NCBI RefSeq assembly: GCF_014805685.1
Contig: NC_060886.1
Coordinates: forward strand, 17,079,608 to 17,143,607
Direction: 5' to 3'
Length of the DNA stretch: 64,000 nucleotides
Source of the DNA: Silurus meridionalis
Lineage: Eukaryota; Chordata; Actinopteri; Siluriformes; Siluridae
In this document: in pieces, positions 9,807 through 23,886 of the stretch
Position numbering within the stretch: position 1 is the first letter of the stretch
Layout of the letters: every line of letters starts with the position of its first letter
Position numbers and translations under genes: made by a program
The notes under the pieces: model-generated
What the model saw: the letters and a program-made list of their open reading frames with translations, nothing else
Database searches by the model: none
Told to the model about the DNA's origin: nothing

Positions 9807-12800
9807 CCCACTCTTCTGAAATATTAAAGACATTTTTCTGTGCAGATAGACCATTTTATAATAATGTCTGGTGATATTTATGACATTCATTTTCATTTTA
9901 CAGTGTTTAATTGGAGCATGAATATTTTAATGCATTACCTCTACACATAGGGCTCCAGTGACGTTTAGAAAATGTAATTTTAATCTCAAAGGTAGCCTTT
10001 TGGTCAAAATCCTTTGCATTTTAAAACAATTTTGATTTATTTTACCCACTGTTTTAATTAAACAGTATTTCACTCTAGACTATTACAGTGATTAACAAGA
10101 TTAGTCATATATGTGTTATTTCTTTTTGTCACAAAGTTGCTCTTATAGAAAATAGCCGAAAATCAGGTGTTTGTCGTCTGGTGAAAATGGTCAAGTGGTT
10201 ATATATCCAGTATGATATATTTCGTGTGTTTTTTTACTTGGAGACTTGGGATTTTATTAATCAAGACAATAGCTTTAAGGTTGGTGGTACGTTTTGTATG
10301 TCTTTGGTTTTAGGACAGCTGATGAATGTATGGTTGAATTTCATTGTTTTCCCAATGGTGTCTGTGGAAATGAAGCAGGAATGATTTGTTTTATTGAAGC
10401 AAGACAAGTTGTAAGAATGTTTAACTTGTTCAAATTGTGCTTGGAGTATCTTTTTCCAGGTTATGCTGGGTTATTGTTGTTTTCAATACTGAAAAAGACA
10501 CTATGCATTCAAATATTCTGAAGTAATTATGGCACATAGCTAGTGTGTGGTTCCAGTGTTTTGACACTGTTTAGCCAAATGCTATGTTTCATTCAGCTGC
10601 TGTGCATAATTCTCAGTGTTGTTGAATCTTGATGCATTTCTGTTGTCCTCATCCACTTTACAGATCTTCTTTTCTGCAGACTTGGATCACATTCCACCAC
10701 TGGGTTTGCTATACCTCATATTGTTTTAATTCCTCAATAGTTGAGTCATATAGACCAATCAGGGTAGACTAAGGCCACAGTGCCTTTTTTGGGAATGTCA
10801 TGTGAGAAAGCCGGTGCCGTTTTTGCCTCAAAATAAAGTCAGAGCTGTCTGGAAGTTGTGGAATGTGGAGCAGGCTCAGGGCCAGAGCTGTGTTTGGAGA
10901 GAACTGGGTCGATTAGCAAAGTTCCCAGGGCCACACTAGCAGACAGGAGGGCAGGTACTGCCGAGTTCTTTCTGTCTCTCCTCCCAGAAGCTCTCTTCAC
11001 TCCTGCACATCTGCTTCCTTCTTCATCACACTCCTACCAGTCTCTACCCCTACATAAAAACAAGTAATTTCTGATACGCAATAAAAACAGTGCAGTTTAT
11101 GTGCTAGAATGTCTGTGTAGGAGTAACATCTTATGGTTTATCTAAATAGAGTTTGCGGATGTGTCACAGATGGGCGTTGCGCTTTATTGAGCAGTTTTAT
11201 ATTAATAATAGGGAGTATTCTGTTGTAGGGCTGCACTTTCCTATCCTTTGGCAAAAAGTCTCAATTGATATCTTAGTAGAAACAACAAGAATAGACTTTT
11301 GTTTTGCATCCCCCACAGTGATGTTTATTATTGGGCAGTAAAGCTACTCCCCTTGCCTCTAGATCTTGCTAGTTCATAACTTTATAACTGCTAAGAGTGC
11401 TCCATTTATTGCCTTACTGCAAATAAAGTCACCCATGCAGAACCAGACACACTTTCATATAAGCCAGTGCCCATATGGGCTACAATGCTTAAGTCTGTTT
11501 AAGGTTGTTCCCAGCGCTGCTGGTGATGAATTTGAAGAAGTGGCCTTAAATGTGTTCCAAAACCTCCTAAAGATAGCCTAAGGCTTAACAGAGCTTAAAG
11601 TGAAGAACTGCAGAATGGGAGACAGAAACTTTTGTTTAAGAAAAGTATTGTAGGTAAGTGCTATTAAGATCAGTAAACAGTAATTTATGTGCATGCCTAG
11701 CATTCTTTATACAACTTTCAACTGCTTGATTCACCTGTTGATCTTTTAAAACATATATAATTTCCTGTTGATCTTTTGTGATTTTAAAGACTTGGGTCAG
11801 AATACAAAACACTGTGTGATCAAGTTAATGTGTTCAAATGCAGCATTGCTTGGATAGTAGTTTAGCTCAGGTTTGCACCGAACTACACTGAGAAACTTTC
11901 AAATAGTGAAAGCTGCCTATTTCTGGTTATTTGACATGTAGCAGGAGCAGGATTCTGGCACAAAGTAAGAATTAGATTGTGTAGTTCCTTTGATGTAATT
12001 CTTTGTCCCATCAATTCCCCATATGTGAATGCGTGTGAGGAAGGCATAAACAAAGTAAATATGTTCAGATTTCATGTTACAGCTGCACAAACTAAAAGAT
12101 CAAACATTGGACTTAATAGCAAGCTGGCATTAGGATGGTAGTGCAACAGCTGGGGGTGTATGTTTGCCAGACTGGAAGGGTGTGTGTGAACATAGAATTG
12201 TGCATTTTATATTGCATTCACTTATTTAACTACACTGGTGTTTTTGCTTTCAAGTAGACTATAAAGGTAAAAATAAAGTTTAAGGGCTAATATTGCTTAA
12301 CAATGTAATGAGCTTTTGAGAATATATTTTTGTTGCTAGAGTATGTGTATATAAGCCAGTCAGAAAGAACAAGACAGAAATTGAAGTAAAGAGAGACAGA
12401 GAGAAAGTACACATGTGGGTACCATATATGAGCACTGGCCTGGCCCACATTGGGCTATATTACAGCATGGCTGTTGCGTGACAAAGGGAGGGGCCCTAGA
12501 GTATGGCAAGGAATGATGTTTTCTCTTAATAAAATCCCTTGTTTTCATTGAATAGTGAAAGGACAGGAAGCCGGCTCAATTCCAGCCTCATTACCCTGAC
12601 CTCTTGGATAGGGCTCAGCATGTCATAATGATGGCTCTGTTGGCTGAAGCTCACTGCATATGGCACCTAGTTTCCCCCTATTCCTTTCAAGAATCTCTAC
12701 AGCAATTTTATTATCATCAAATTCATCACCATCAAAATCTAAAAGCCTATAGGACACTGACTGTGATGTAACTATATTATATTCTGTACTTACTCCAGGC

Positions 12801-13029
12801 TACCTAAAGTGAAATTAATACTTATTGAAAGGTAGCTGCTTGCCCAGGATTTTCTTGTCAGTTATGGGTGTTATTTATGTGTTACAGTTATCCACATTAT
12901 CCACTATTTGTTATTAACTTATTACAACAATATTGTCTGCTTTATGTAATATTTATTTGTCATACAATGGCAAACCTGTTTAGAATAAGTTAAGATTACA
13001 CATGCTCTCTTCACAAGTTTGATGCGACA
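9800..13029. other. intergenic, no gene seen
   Basis: AT-rich sequence with only short open frames lacking splice or homology support. I recognise no repeat family. Confidence 0.5.
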
Positions 13030-13400
13030 TACACTATATGGCCAAAAGATGTGAACACCTAACCATCATACCATATGTTCTTGTTGAAGTCAACACTGCT
13101 ATTAAAGTAAAGACAGCTTTTCACTGGATTTCAGAGCATGGCTGGGAGACTTTACCCATTTAATCACTAGAGTATTAGTGATGTTCTGAGGTTGAGTGAG
13201 GAGGTTTGGGGTGCTGTCTGTAGTCAAGTTTATCCCAAAGGTGTTAAGTGGGGATGAAGTCAGGGCTCTGTCATGGACACCTAAATTCTTCCACGCCAGC
13301 AAACCATGACTTTACAGACCTCACTTTGTGCTCAGGACCATTGTCATGGTGGATAAGGTTTTGGCACAATGGTTGCTTGTTTACAAATATTTGGCTATAA
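13030..13400 (-). mobile_element. Tc1-like transposon fragment (second family)
   Basis: It starts with the terminal motif ACACTATATGGCCAAAAG at a TA. It then shows pieces of transposase gene in reverse, including a CCCAAAGGTGTTAAGTGGGG stretch (13235-13254) and CTTCCACGCCAGCAAACCATG. The opposite end was not found. It is a relic of the common fish family that begins CACTATATGGCCAAAAGTATG. Confidence 0.75.
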
Positions 13401-13479
13401 TAGTCGCTTTCTGGAACCAGGTACTAACCAGGTATCAGTACTAGTACTCTCTGAGCATCTAAGAAGGACCACCAGAAAT

Positions 13480-16400
13480 TCAACTGTTCCCTGTATATTA
13501 AGTCATTAGGCTGTTAAGTTGTTAGGCATGATGTTCATTATGATGGCATAATTCATTGTATGGGGTGTGGGTAGGGGTTTATTATGTTTTATTATATATG
13601 GTATGAGCAATGTGCAGGTATTCAGTTACTGACCATAGCTCATTTGTTGCTCATCAGCACATTTGCCCTGTTTATATGGAGGTTGTTACCACTCCCTTCA
13701 GGGTATAAACAGTGCATATAAAGGGTGATCAGTCAGAATAACTTTATACTGATTTCAGTGATTCTTCCCTCTAAATGACCAAGTGGAAACAAACCATGAC
13801 AGCAAAATAAAAAATAAAACCACTTTTTTTTCACTTGCACTCTGAATTCTGAATGTTTTTACTGGATATAAATTACACTGTAAGTTGACCAATTAATAGT
13901 GTTTTCTGTACTTTAGTGTTAAGGAAAATAATAAAAATATATAGAATAGCTAAGCTAACTTTTTTTGTGTTCCTTTTGTGCACAGTAATAACTGAAAGAC
14001 ATGAGATGGAAACTCAATTAGTGTATCTCCTTTGTCAGGGCATGAGGGCTCTTCTTCAAATAAAAGATGTTCTCAGACACTGTAAAAGCAAAATGAGAAC
14101 AAGTATGTTCCTCTACCTGCTGAGGGCTATGCTTTGTATTGTACTTTTGGAAGAGTCTGCTCCACTTCTGTTTATTACTCATCTATTTTCTCCTGTCCAC
14201 CATCTGAGGATCACAAAAAAACACATAAAAAGAATAATGAATCAGAAGCTCAGTTAAAAAAAAAAGCACTTATTGCAGGAAGGTTTCCTGCAAAATAGTA
14301 TTTGTGGGTCTTCAATATTTTAATATTGATAATTTGGACTGCTTAGATAATTGTTGTTAGATTTTTTATAATAGGTGGAATAGATGAACAGTTAAACAGT
14401 AACAAAAAAGTCTTTATATGATCGTTCTAAGTATTTGCAAGATATTTGAATGCAAGAGTCCTCAGTAGTTGCTGGTATTTAAATGAAACCTTCTGCTTGG
14501 GTCCTTTGGCCTTAGCAGTAGCTGTTACCACAATGTGCAGCCTCACAAAAAGAAGTACGAGACAGAAAGAAGAAGGAATTTTTGATAAGCCTAGAACACA
14601 GAGGAAGGCACGAGGCAGAATGCCAGCTATGTAGAGCATTCACAACAATGTGTAGTGTCACTGGCAGGCCTGCACAAAAGCACTGTTCTCTCAGCTGTCA
14701 AAGCCGCCATTGTGGCATCAGGCGAACAGAACCAACCCGCCACAGTCCATTATCACTCGTACATTCCACTCATGCTGCTCCCTGACGCAAAAGGCAGCAC
14801 GCTTCCCTCCATTCAAACTCCAGTTCTCTTCCACTCCTCTCTTTTTGCTGCCTGCTCGGTGCTCCTACCCCCAGCTGGTGCAGAGAAGCAAGGCAGAAGA
14901 TGCCAGAAAGAGGCTGGTATGTCACATGCAGTGATTGGCCCTTAGCACCTGACGAGGACACTGAGCTCTTACAGTGACGCGACACTTGATGTGTCCTGAA
15001 GGAATGACACCTCCCGGGGCTCGGTGTCAGTCAAGCATGGGAAGCACCAGTCGACATGAGAACACCACCCAAAAAGCTGCACCACAGCAAAGATTGTAAT
15101 CTCTTTGAGGGAAAAGTGGGATAACAAGGGCTTTATCTCACTTATCCTGCTTCTGCCACAAAGTAGCACTGTGTAGCCCCAGCTGAGAGCAGCTCCTTAA
15201 CAGGATAAGATGGCTCTGGGACCTGAGGGGAAGTGATACAAATTGCCAGCTAATTCCTTTGTTCTTCAACTGCCTGACCATTGTCTTGCCATCCATTTAT
15301 AGTCTTCGACAGCAGCAGGCTTGTTCTATCTGAGGCTCAGCATGCTTGCTTGTTTAGGAGCTGGCCTGCCTGCGGATAGACTCACATGGGCTGGCCTGGA
15401 CCTGCTGAGCTTGGGCTGGGGCTAGATCAGCTCTCCCACCAGGCATGGCTGAGGATGAGCGAAAGAAGCCTTGGCTCTGCTCTTTTACACACTCACTTCA
15501 CCTACCCAACTTCCTCCTGACTGATTGACAGGTGTTTCAGAGAGCTGCCATCAGAGAGACATTTTGCATATGTGAAGTGCCTCCCCTTGTCATGTCTTCC
15601 CTCCTCTGCTAATCAGTGTGATGCAATGGTGCATGTAGCAAACACTATGCCAGTCGGTAATGTTAAATGATGCTACACAGAAAATTCTAAGCAAAGAAAT
15701 GTACCTAATAGAGTACAAATGCTTTGTTGCTACAGCTGTAGGCAGCCCAGGATTGTGTAACAGTAGCAGTCCAGACTTGCCTAATGCCTAGCTCAGTCTG
15801 GATGCTCATGAGTCAGTACACCAGGCATGGCTTTGCATATCTTGTCCAGTGGGGGCATTTGCAGCAGGTAGGGGTTAAATCTCTAGCAATTATTTGGAAT
15901 GTGAAGCAGGTGGCAGCAGCCCATTCCAAAATGTATTACTGTTACCAAAAGTACTATTATTGGTATGCAGATCTTTATTTATTATGTACTCACCTGGTGG
16001 AAGAGGTTTGGTTTATCCTGAGGATTTAAACCAAAATGAATACATTTACTGGATAAGTTCAATATATTCTACAAGTCTAATTGATTAGTCACATAACTGT
16101 GTCTGACTTTGCATTTTGGGTGTGTGAAGTAAGACTATTCTAAATGTAAATATGGAAAGGAAAAGCACTGAATTGTTTAGAATAGGTCTTAGTGATTAGT
16201 ATAATTGGGAACGTGACACGATTTTGACGGATCACTTCCTGCATGAAGACTTGGGTCTGTTCTAACTTAATTAGCTGACAATGGCCATGTTTGAAGGGAG
16301 ATAACTTTCAGTAGTGCTATTGTGTGACACCCTTTGCTGTTTGTATGTTTAGGCTGATTCACCACAACAGGGGTCTGTCAGAAAACAGCCGGTCACTGGC

Positions 16401-19400
16401 AAAGAGGAAAACAGGCCTAAGAGAATTCACCTACTAGAGACATTCATAGTCTGATGCACAGGCACACACAGGACTCCCATACGTGTTTTTATAACTTTTT
16501 AATTTTCTTGTCAATACAGGCCCTAGAGTGTTCTCTTTGAAAGAGTAGACCTAAACTAATATACAATGCACGAATAATGCACCTACAGAACAACTCAGTA
16601 TTTTTCCACCTGGACTGAGCTAAAGCTTCATTATTTTACTTTATTGCTAACATGTTGATTTATGAGGAGTGATCGCTCTCATTGCTGCAGTGAGAGTGCA
16701 GCCCAACAACAGGTGCAGTAACTTTAAGGATAAAGCATTTAATAGATGTCTGAGAGAGATTATAAATCTCATTAGGGACAGTTATCTTACAGAATTTGCC
16801 TTAAGGCTGTTATAATCCTGCAAGGCCTTTAACCTAGCTAGCATTAATTTGCTTATTTATGCCTTATTGTTCACAGGGGGAATTCAGAGCAGTAATGAAT
16901 GATCCATGTGCCTGCTTTGGCAGAGCCATGCTTTGTTTGGAGTGTATTCAGTTTGGCTGTGCTGAAGAGGTGTGAAGCTTAGGCATAGAAGCTAAATCAG
17001 GTGTGCAACATTCCTCTGGCTGTGGATCTACCTTTCTAGCATTAACAGCTTTCAAGGTTACACTGTCAATTAGCACTCTATATTCCAACAGGATTTAAAA
17101 TGTGTTACTGCAAAATATTGACTTGGATAAAATATGTCAGTGGGCGATTTAGAGTAGAAATAACATTTAATTCCTACAAGGCAAACCCTGTAGCCCATGA
17201 AAAGCAAAAGGGCAGTGTCAATTTTTCTTCCTTCTTGCCCACTGGACTAATTGGCGGTTTAAGGTGGACTTCAAATACAGCTACAGCTGTTGACTTTGCT
17301 GTGGTGAAAAACAAACGACCATGTAGTTGAGGGCCTAGCTCACGCAGAGCACACTAATTTCATTGTGAGCTCAGGAAGCCTGTGGCAGAGCTGGGATTGA
17401 AAAGCGCAACATGCCAAACAGATGTACGGTCTCGCACCGAGGCCCACACGGATCGTTGCCAAGCTCCTGAGCCAAAGAAACAGGTGGAGGGTGCTCACTA
17501 ATCTCTTATTAAAATGGAGAAGTATTCTAGCTATGCCTACACTGGGTTGTGTTGTTCTAGCCTTTGGCTTAGCACTGTCTCTCATTACCTTCTACTCATG
17601 CAACAGTCAATCTATTAATCGCTTTAATTTTGGGGGTAAAAGACCAAAGCAATGTCAAATTAGAGCCTCATTCATGATGAACTGACACGTTAAACTAACA
17701 GTGCATTTGTTTTCTAATCACAACTGCACAGACAAAAATATTTTGTAGTGAGGACTAATAGACTTTTTGTAAGGTAGTCAATAATGCAGGTAAAAATTAT
17801 GCTCATAAATTTTGCTCTACATTGCACAATACATAATAAGTCTATGGAAGAAGCAAATTGACACAGGACATATTGTAGATTAAGAGCATGGTCTAGTCAG
17901 TGCTACTGGTCTGTGTGAGAGAAATGCATGCTTGTTCCCACCTGCTCCTGCTGTAGTCCATCTATTAACAGGCCAGACTTTGTTTAGACATGACTAGTGG
18001 AAGTTGAAGTGGCAGCCTTCTAATGAATCTCTTCCTCTCATCAGATGACCACAGGGCCCAGCGATTAGCACCACTAATGAAAATATTTGGCATGTTCAGA
18101 CTATATCCAGATCACTCTCCTACACTCAGACATGTAACTCAGAATCTAAAGACATTACTAGAGTTTTCTTTTTTTTTTTTTTTTTTCTTAATGAGGATTT
18201 TAGGAAAACCTCAGGATATTTGTTAAACTTACAGATTTAACTAAATTATTATAGAATTTTTATATGTCATAAAATGTAATGTTTAATTAATACATTTTCA
18301 AAATGTTTTAAGACAGAACTGTTTTTTTTTTTTTTTGCACTTTCTTTTAAATTGAAGTATGAGATACACAATAAGGTGCATCATATGTATGTGGAAAAAA
18401 CATAAATATGATAATAGAAATATATAAAACTATAAATATTTCATTCAAACTGGTATATTTGCTAATTTAAATAATAATGGAAAATGTATAAACAGTGCAA
18501 TATTTGAAAGGACCATGCCACATGCTCACAGATTGTATAGAATTTTTTTAACAATTGTTTTATTATCGTATGTTATTAAATTTTTAGTTTATTTGTAGAT
18601 CCTGACTGCACTAGGCTATCCTCTATCCTGCAATAATAAATAGTTGGTAATATCATTAGGCTTTTATTGCTTAACATAAATTTGAGGAAGCTAAAGTGTC
18701 AGTAAATGCAAGGAATGCACTTTCATTACACAGTGGGTGGGCAAGTGCTCCGCAGGTGGAGAGAGCAGACATGCTGATGGGATATTCCTAATTCCTAACA
18801 TTATATACACTCATCAGTGTTGACCTAAACAAGTATTTCAAGTCATGCTTTGTTTTGATTAATGGCTCTGTCATTTGTCATTTTTTCAAGCAACCACCTG
18901 CTTTTACTATTATTGTAATAGTGATCTGCAATTGTTTGTGTGTTTTCCTTTAATCTAAAAGCCAAATAAGTGAAGTGTGTATAGCCTAATCCCAAAATAT
19001 TTTGTACATGGCTAAGTATATTTTAATCAATACAAAATAAAAATACAAATTGTAGAAAGCTAAAAAGTCATGTAACAAGTACATATATAATACTGAAAGC
19101 ATGTGACAGCTCCAGTTAAATGACTTGCTCATTTTAACCCAACTTACAAGTGTGTTAACTTTTTTTGGCAGAAGATAATGGGCCATGCCTTTGATATTCA
19201 AACAGAACCACAGTGCAGTGTTTTATTCTCTAGTGCCTTGCATGAGGAAAGCAAATTAGTCAAAATTATTCCACCAGATTAGAAGAGAACTTGGACTGTA
19301 GATGTTAGTGAGCAGCTCAAGCTATAGGTTTAGGCTGACTTTATAACTGCCATATGGTCTTGTACATTCCTGAAAGCAGAGGTGTGCCAAAGGGGTGTAA

Positions 19401-21660
19401 TGAAATAGGGGTGGCTGTGTTTGTGCTGTTTCAGATTCAGACAGCTGGTGTTGTGTTGGTGATTGTTACACTAATCATCTGCTCAATTACGCAGGAATGG
19501 TGCTGAGAGATGAGGGAAGGCTCCACTCTGTTCTCCGAGCACTCCAGCTCACCTTCTTGGAAAGAAAAAAATCTTTCTCCAGGTTTAAATATTATTATAT
19601 TCAATGAAAAATAATGCTCATTCCTATACAGGGATATATATGTGTAGTGTTCTTTTATTAAGCTGGGAGATTTTGCTGGTGCGCTAACTGTTAAAAGTCT
19701 GCAGCACAAATGCTGCTTTGGATATGTACAATATGTTTGTATATATCCAATGCTAAACCAAATTATCTGAGAAATACAGATATGCAATTTTTATTATTTA
19801 TTATTGTAATATTTAACTAATGTTTTTTTTTTTTGGAGGAAAATTGTAAACAGTGCATTTGTTTCTTCTTGCTGTCCTTTGAACAATATTATTTTCCTTT
19901 TACGTTTTGATCAAGAACTCTTTATATTGAGTGTATCAATCTTGTGGGGATAACCCTGTGACCATGAAGACTTCTTTTAAACTGTGTCTTTCACTTTTAA
20001 TATTTGGCTTATACAATACATTTCATTGAGCATTAGGTTTCTGGTTTCTTTTTATCTAAGTCTGTGAGCATTCTGCCATTCATAAATGTCATATTATGGC
20101 CTTTAAAGATCGACAATTTTGTGATTACATTATCCATTTCTAATTCGTGATTTAAAATCTTGAACATTTCTAATTGGTTGGTCATGTGTTGATTGTAAGT
20201 TCTGCCATTCAAACCCATTACATTACCTTTTTTTCTCTTGCTTTTATTATTTTGTTTACTTTTCAGGTGTTGTTTCTTCTCAACACTGATATTATAAAAT
20301 GTTATAAATATACAACAAAATAAATAAAATAAAATAATTGTATCTTTTATCATCAGCAAAATTGACTAAATAAATCTTTACAATTACATTTTTTGCTTAT
20401 AGTTGTTTTTTTTTAATCCCCACAGGAAGTAGCAAAGCCATTTTAGGCAACATCCTGCCATGGCACTGTCAACTGTCTGGTTTGGAAGTGCCTGCGGTGT
20501 GTCCAAAGGATACCGGTAGGAGCCCATAGTGAATTAGCATATAAGTGCATTACATGTTAATGCAGGGGCTACAAGCTGAGTACTTTGATTTCTATGCTCC
20601 AAGCAGGAGCTGCATTTTTCCAATGGTTGGTTTCCTGAGGGAGGGACTGTGCCTGGAGAGCTGGCTGGGGGAGAAAGCTAGGTTCCTTGTATTCTGCTAA
20701 GAAAGCACTGGAGAAAGTAGAGTGTTCTTTCCACCAAGCTGTCAAACTCATCAGTCATCTGTGATTATAAACCCAGTTAATTAAAAGTATAAAATATTGT
20801 TTTGAGGAGGCAGGTGTGACTACTTAATACACATGCACCTTATACTGTATACTCATTACAATCAAATTCATTCTTTTCTTAATATTTGTAAAACAAATTT
20901 CGCAAACAAAGTGAAAGCTTTGGCCTTTAATTAAGAATATTATTATAATCAAGTACATCCTTGATGCTGGCCCTCAATTGAGTTTGTACATTAACCATCA
21001 AACATGTAGCAGTACCACACATGAACTAATTACCATCTGTATACCACTGATGAACAGCAAATAGAGTTATGGATATGGATTTATGGAGAGTTGTGGATAT
21101 TCAAGTAGAGTATGATTCACTGTAGATGGAAAATCTCTGTACTCCTCATTTATCAGCTTAATTTCTGTCTGGGCCACTTTAAAGAGCTCTCTTCCTGCAC
21201 CTGATCACAGGCCTTCTGTTCTCAGGACTTGGATAACTGAGAGTGGCAATTAGAAAGTGCTTCAGGTTACTCTATATTGAGTGGCCATGTTCATCCACTA
21301 GAGCTTATATTTGAAGACATTATTTCAATGATGGACATAGCAATATTTTTTCATTCACAAAACAAACATTTAGGAATGACAGACACTGGTAAAACAAGTT
21401 AAATTATTGTTATAGCTAAGGTACAAGTACACCTTTACTTTGTAATACAACACAGTTTCACGGCATTTTGTGATATAGTAACAAATATTTATTGATTTGT
21501 GTTAATGGACACAAATTTTTCTTTTTTTTCATGTCACTCAGCACGATTGCCTTGGTCTGGCTTCAAATCCATAGCAACGGAGGCAGAGGATCATGGGTAG
21601 TGCTGACAAAAATGCTAAAGGTCATTATTTTTCCCCCATTTTTATAAGAGAATAAGACAG
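13480..21660. other. gene desert with candidate conserved non-coding DNA
   Basis: No exon is supported. Several stretches stand out from the AT-rich background by balanced composition and absence of repeats: about 14440-15640, and 16580-17060 with homeodomain-like TTAATT/TAATTA cores. Overlapping open frames on both strands at 14427-15169 share no coding signature and mainly reflect the higher GC content. These could be enhancers for vgll3, the nearest gene, but that is inference. Confidence 0.3.
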
Positions 21661-21670
21661 AAAATATATG

Positions 21671-21692
21671 GTTAGGGTTAGGGTAAGGGTTA
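21671..21692 (+). repeat. short interstitial telomere-like repeat
   Basis: The run is GTTAGGGTTAGGGTAAGGGT, about three degenerate TTAGGG units. It is too short to be more than an interstitial trace. Confidence 0.7.
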
Positions 21693-21804
21693 TGTTTATA
21701 CTGTAATAAATGTGTGTGTCTAATTAACGCAGGCTCCTATGAGGATAAGCGGGAGAATATATTTACTGTTTACTTTATATATTTAATATTTACTTAATAT
21801 TCAT

Positions 21805-21892
21805 TACTAGAGATTTAAAGCACTTTTGTACGTCGCTCTGGATAAGGGCGTCTGCTAAATGCCGCAAATGTAAATGTAAATGTACTGAATTT
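21805..21892 (+). mobile_element. tail of a ubiquitous fish dispersed repeat
   Basis: It contains GTCGCTCTGGATAAGGGCGT followed by CTGCTAAATGCCGCAAATG and repeated TAAATG units. This signature occurs at the 3' end of a very common teleost non-autonomous repeat. Its 5' limit cannot be placed. Confidence 0.6.
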
Positions 21893-23660
21893 TGACTCGA
21901 AGGAACCACCGATGACAGTTTCTAATAGCCAGTAGCTTACAGAATATAAAGCAATAAAACCAATGATAAAATCTCCTGCTTAAATGTTGAGTAGCGGTAA
22001 CAAACGAGAAAAAAAACAATACAGTGTCTGTGGTATCCAGTGGCAGAAAAAAAATATTCCTATTGAAATACATTACATAAAAAGTTGTTCTTAGTGTCAT
22101 GAAAAAAGAGGGAAATTTGTGTCTATGCACACTAATCAATAGTTTACATTTTGTGACTATATCGTGAAATGTAGTGAGCCTGGGCTGTGTAATAACATTA
22201 AGTTGCTTTAGCATAGCCCAGATTTGAATCCAATAATCATTACAAACATATGTGTTAAACTTCTATAACATACTGGTTTGGCTATATCTCAGTTTTACTC
22301 ATGCAGAAAATGTATTTTTTATGAGGAGACAGAATGACAGGTTTAATCCCCAGAGAGTAAAATGTCAAAGTTTAATCGTACAGTTTCTGGTTGGTCCTGA
22401 CACCTGGTCAGAAATTTCACTACCAGATGATGTCATTTGATGATCTCTTTCCCAACATATCCAGCACTGACCCAACAGCTGGCTGAAAATAATACACTTT
22501 CTGGCATTGGTCTCCAATCAAAAATATTTCAAGTTGTAGTTTTCCAAAATCATGTACAATTTCACACCAGAGTACATACTGCACAGTCTTTACATTCTTG
22601 AGCTGAATTTAGGGTCATTTTTTATGTGTTTATATGGTGTATATGATGCTGCATTTAATCATGGTGTTTGTTGTGGGGATGTGCTGTCTGTTAAAACTAA
22701 CATTTGCTCAATTGATTTGGTTTTAACAGAAAACACATCACAACATTAATATAAATTTAATTATTTAATTAATATAAATTACAATTAAGATATCATGTAA
22801 AATATAGTGTCGTTTTTAAGAATACTGGCAACTTTAGAAAGCAGTGTCAGTGGCTTGGTGGAAGTGGGGTTGTCCTGTGAATTTGAATGGAATGACACCA
22901 TGCCTTCTGGGATTCTTAGTCCTCTCAGTGTTTTCCCAAAATTGGTCAAAAGCCTATCATTGGTCTACAATACACCCAAAGCACTTCTGCTATCAACATG
23001 TTATTAATTGTCCTTAAGTTATACATTCACTGATATAAAGGAAAAAAAACACTTTGGTGTAACATAATGAGATCTTTTAGTTAATAGCTGCAACATAGCA
23101 TCCAGTCAACAAAGCAAATTTGCCAATACAACTTAGCAATTTATTCAGCATTTAGCAATAAAAACACTTACATTCTTATTCAAAAGTCAAAATAATGCAA
23201 CATAACACTTTGGTAGAAACAATTTGCACAAATTCCTTACAGAACTGTCAAATCTGTAGATCACAAGACCATAGACAAAATATATTAAAGTAAAACATCT
23301 TTTTGAACAAGGCTGCTACTCAAATATTCACATATTTATAGCCACAATAACACAAAACTGGCCTTCATTTACAACGAGACAGGCAGTTCTTTTAACAAAA
23401 CCAGTGGTATGTGCTTATACTTCTGTTCCTGATCACAAACCACTAAACAGGAAATGTTCAACATGGTTTACAAAAAGGAGGAAAAATATACCTCTTAAGA
23501 CTTTGATACATTTGTGACTCTTCCTTCATTTAAGTTCCTTTTGTGAGAGCTGTTTGAAAGCCCAGGTTGCAACAGAACTCTTGCTGAATTCATTAACACC
23601 TCGTTCTTCGCATCATACACAAACTTGGACAAACGTCTGCATTTACAGAAAGTTGAGTTT
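21893..23660. other. intergenic, no gene seen
   Basis: Short open frames only. The part nearest vgll3 may include its 3' untranslated region if a distal polyadenylation site is used. Confidence 0.4.
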
Positions 23661-23667
23661 CTCCAAG

Positions 23668-23673
23668 TTTATT
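23668..23673 (-). terminator. vgll3: candidate vgll3 polyadenylation signal
   Basis: AATAAA on the minus strand, about 175 bases past the vgll3 stop codon. It is the first canonical hexamer that I noticed downstream. Use of this site is unproven. Confidence 0.4.
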
Positions 23674-23845
23674 GTTATGCTTGTCTAATGGAGGGAGTCA
23701 AAGTTTCCTTTCCTGAGTCGCCTCCCAGGAAATCTGAAAGCTTTCCAGAGAGAGATTCCACAGTGAGACTCTGGCCCATCTCACACTGCTCATGTCAGCG
23801 CTGCTCAACTCCAAGGCTATGTGTCACAGGCTGGCTTTCTCTGTT

Positions 23846-23886
23846 TCAAAACCAGACACTGGCTTTCGCTTTGTCCTGTTCCACTG
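23846..23886 (-). CDS. vgll3: vgll3 last coding exon (13 codons) with NAGNAG acceptor
   Basis: This tiny exon is easily missed, because reading through the exon 3 donor (CACAG|GTGGG at 24056/24055) gives a false end. The acceptor TTCTGACAG|CAG is preceded by a pyrimidine-rich tract. Joined in phase it encodes VEQDKAKASVWF, which aligns with the human ending (...QDKSKESPWY). The acceptor is a CAGCAG tandem, so splicing could include or drop one alanine. Confidence 0.85.

Noticed and set aside
14427..15169. Several overlapping frames on both strands
   Set aside because: No shared frame, no homology and no splice sites that join them; the openness reflects higher GC content.
21671..21692. Telomere or chromosome end
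   Set aside because: There are only about three degenerate TTAGGG units, embedded in ordinary sequence.
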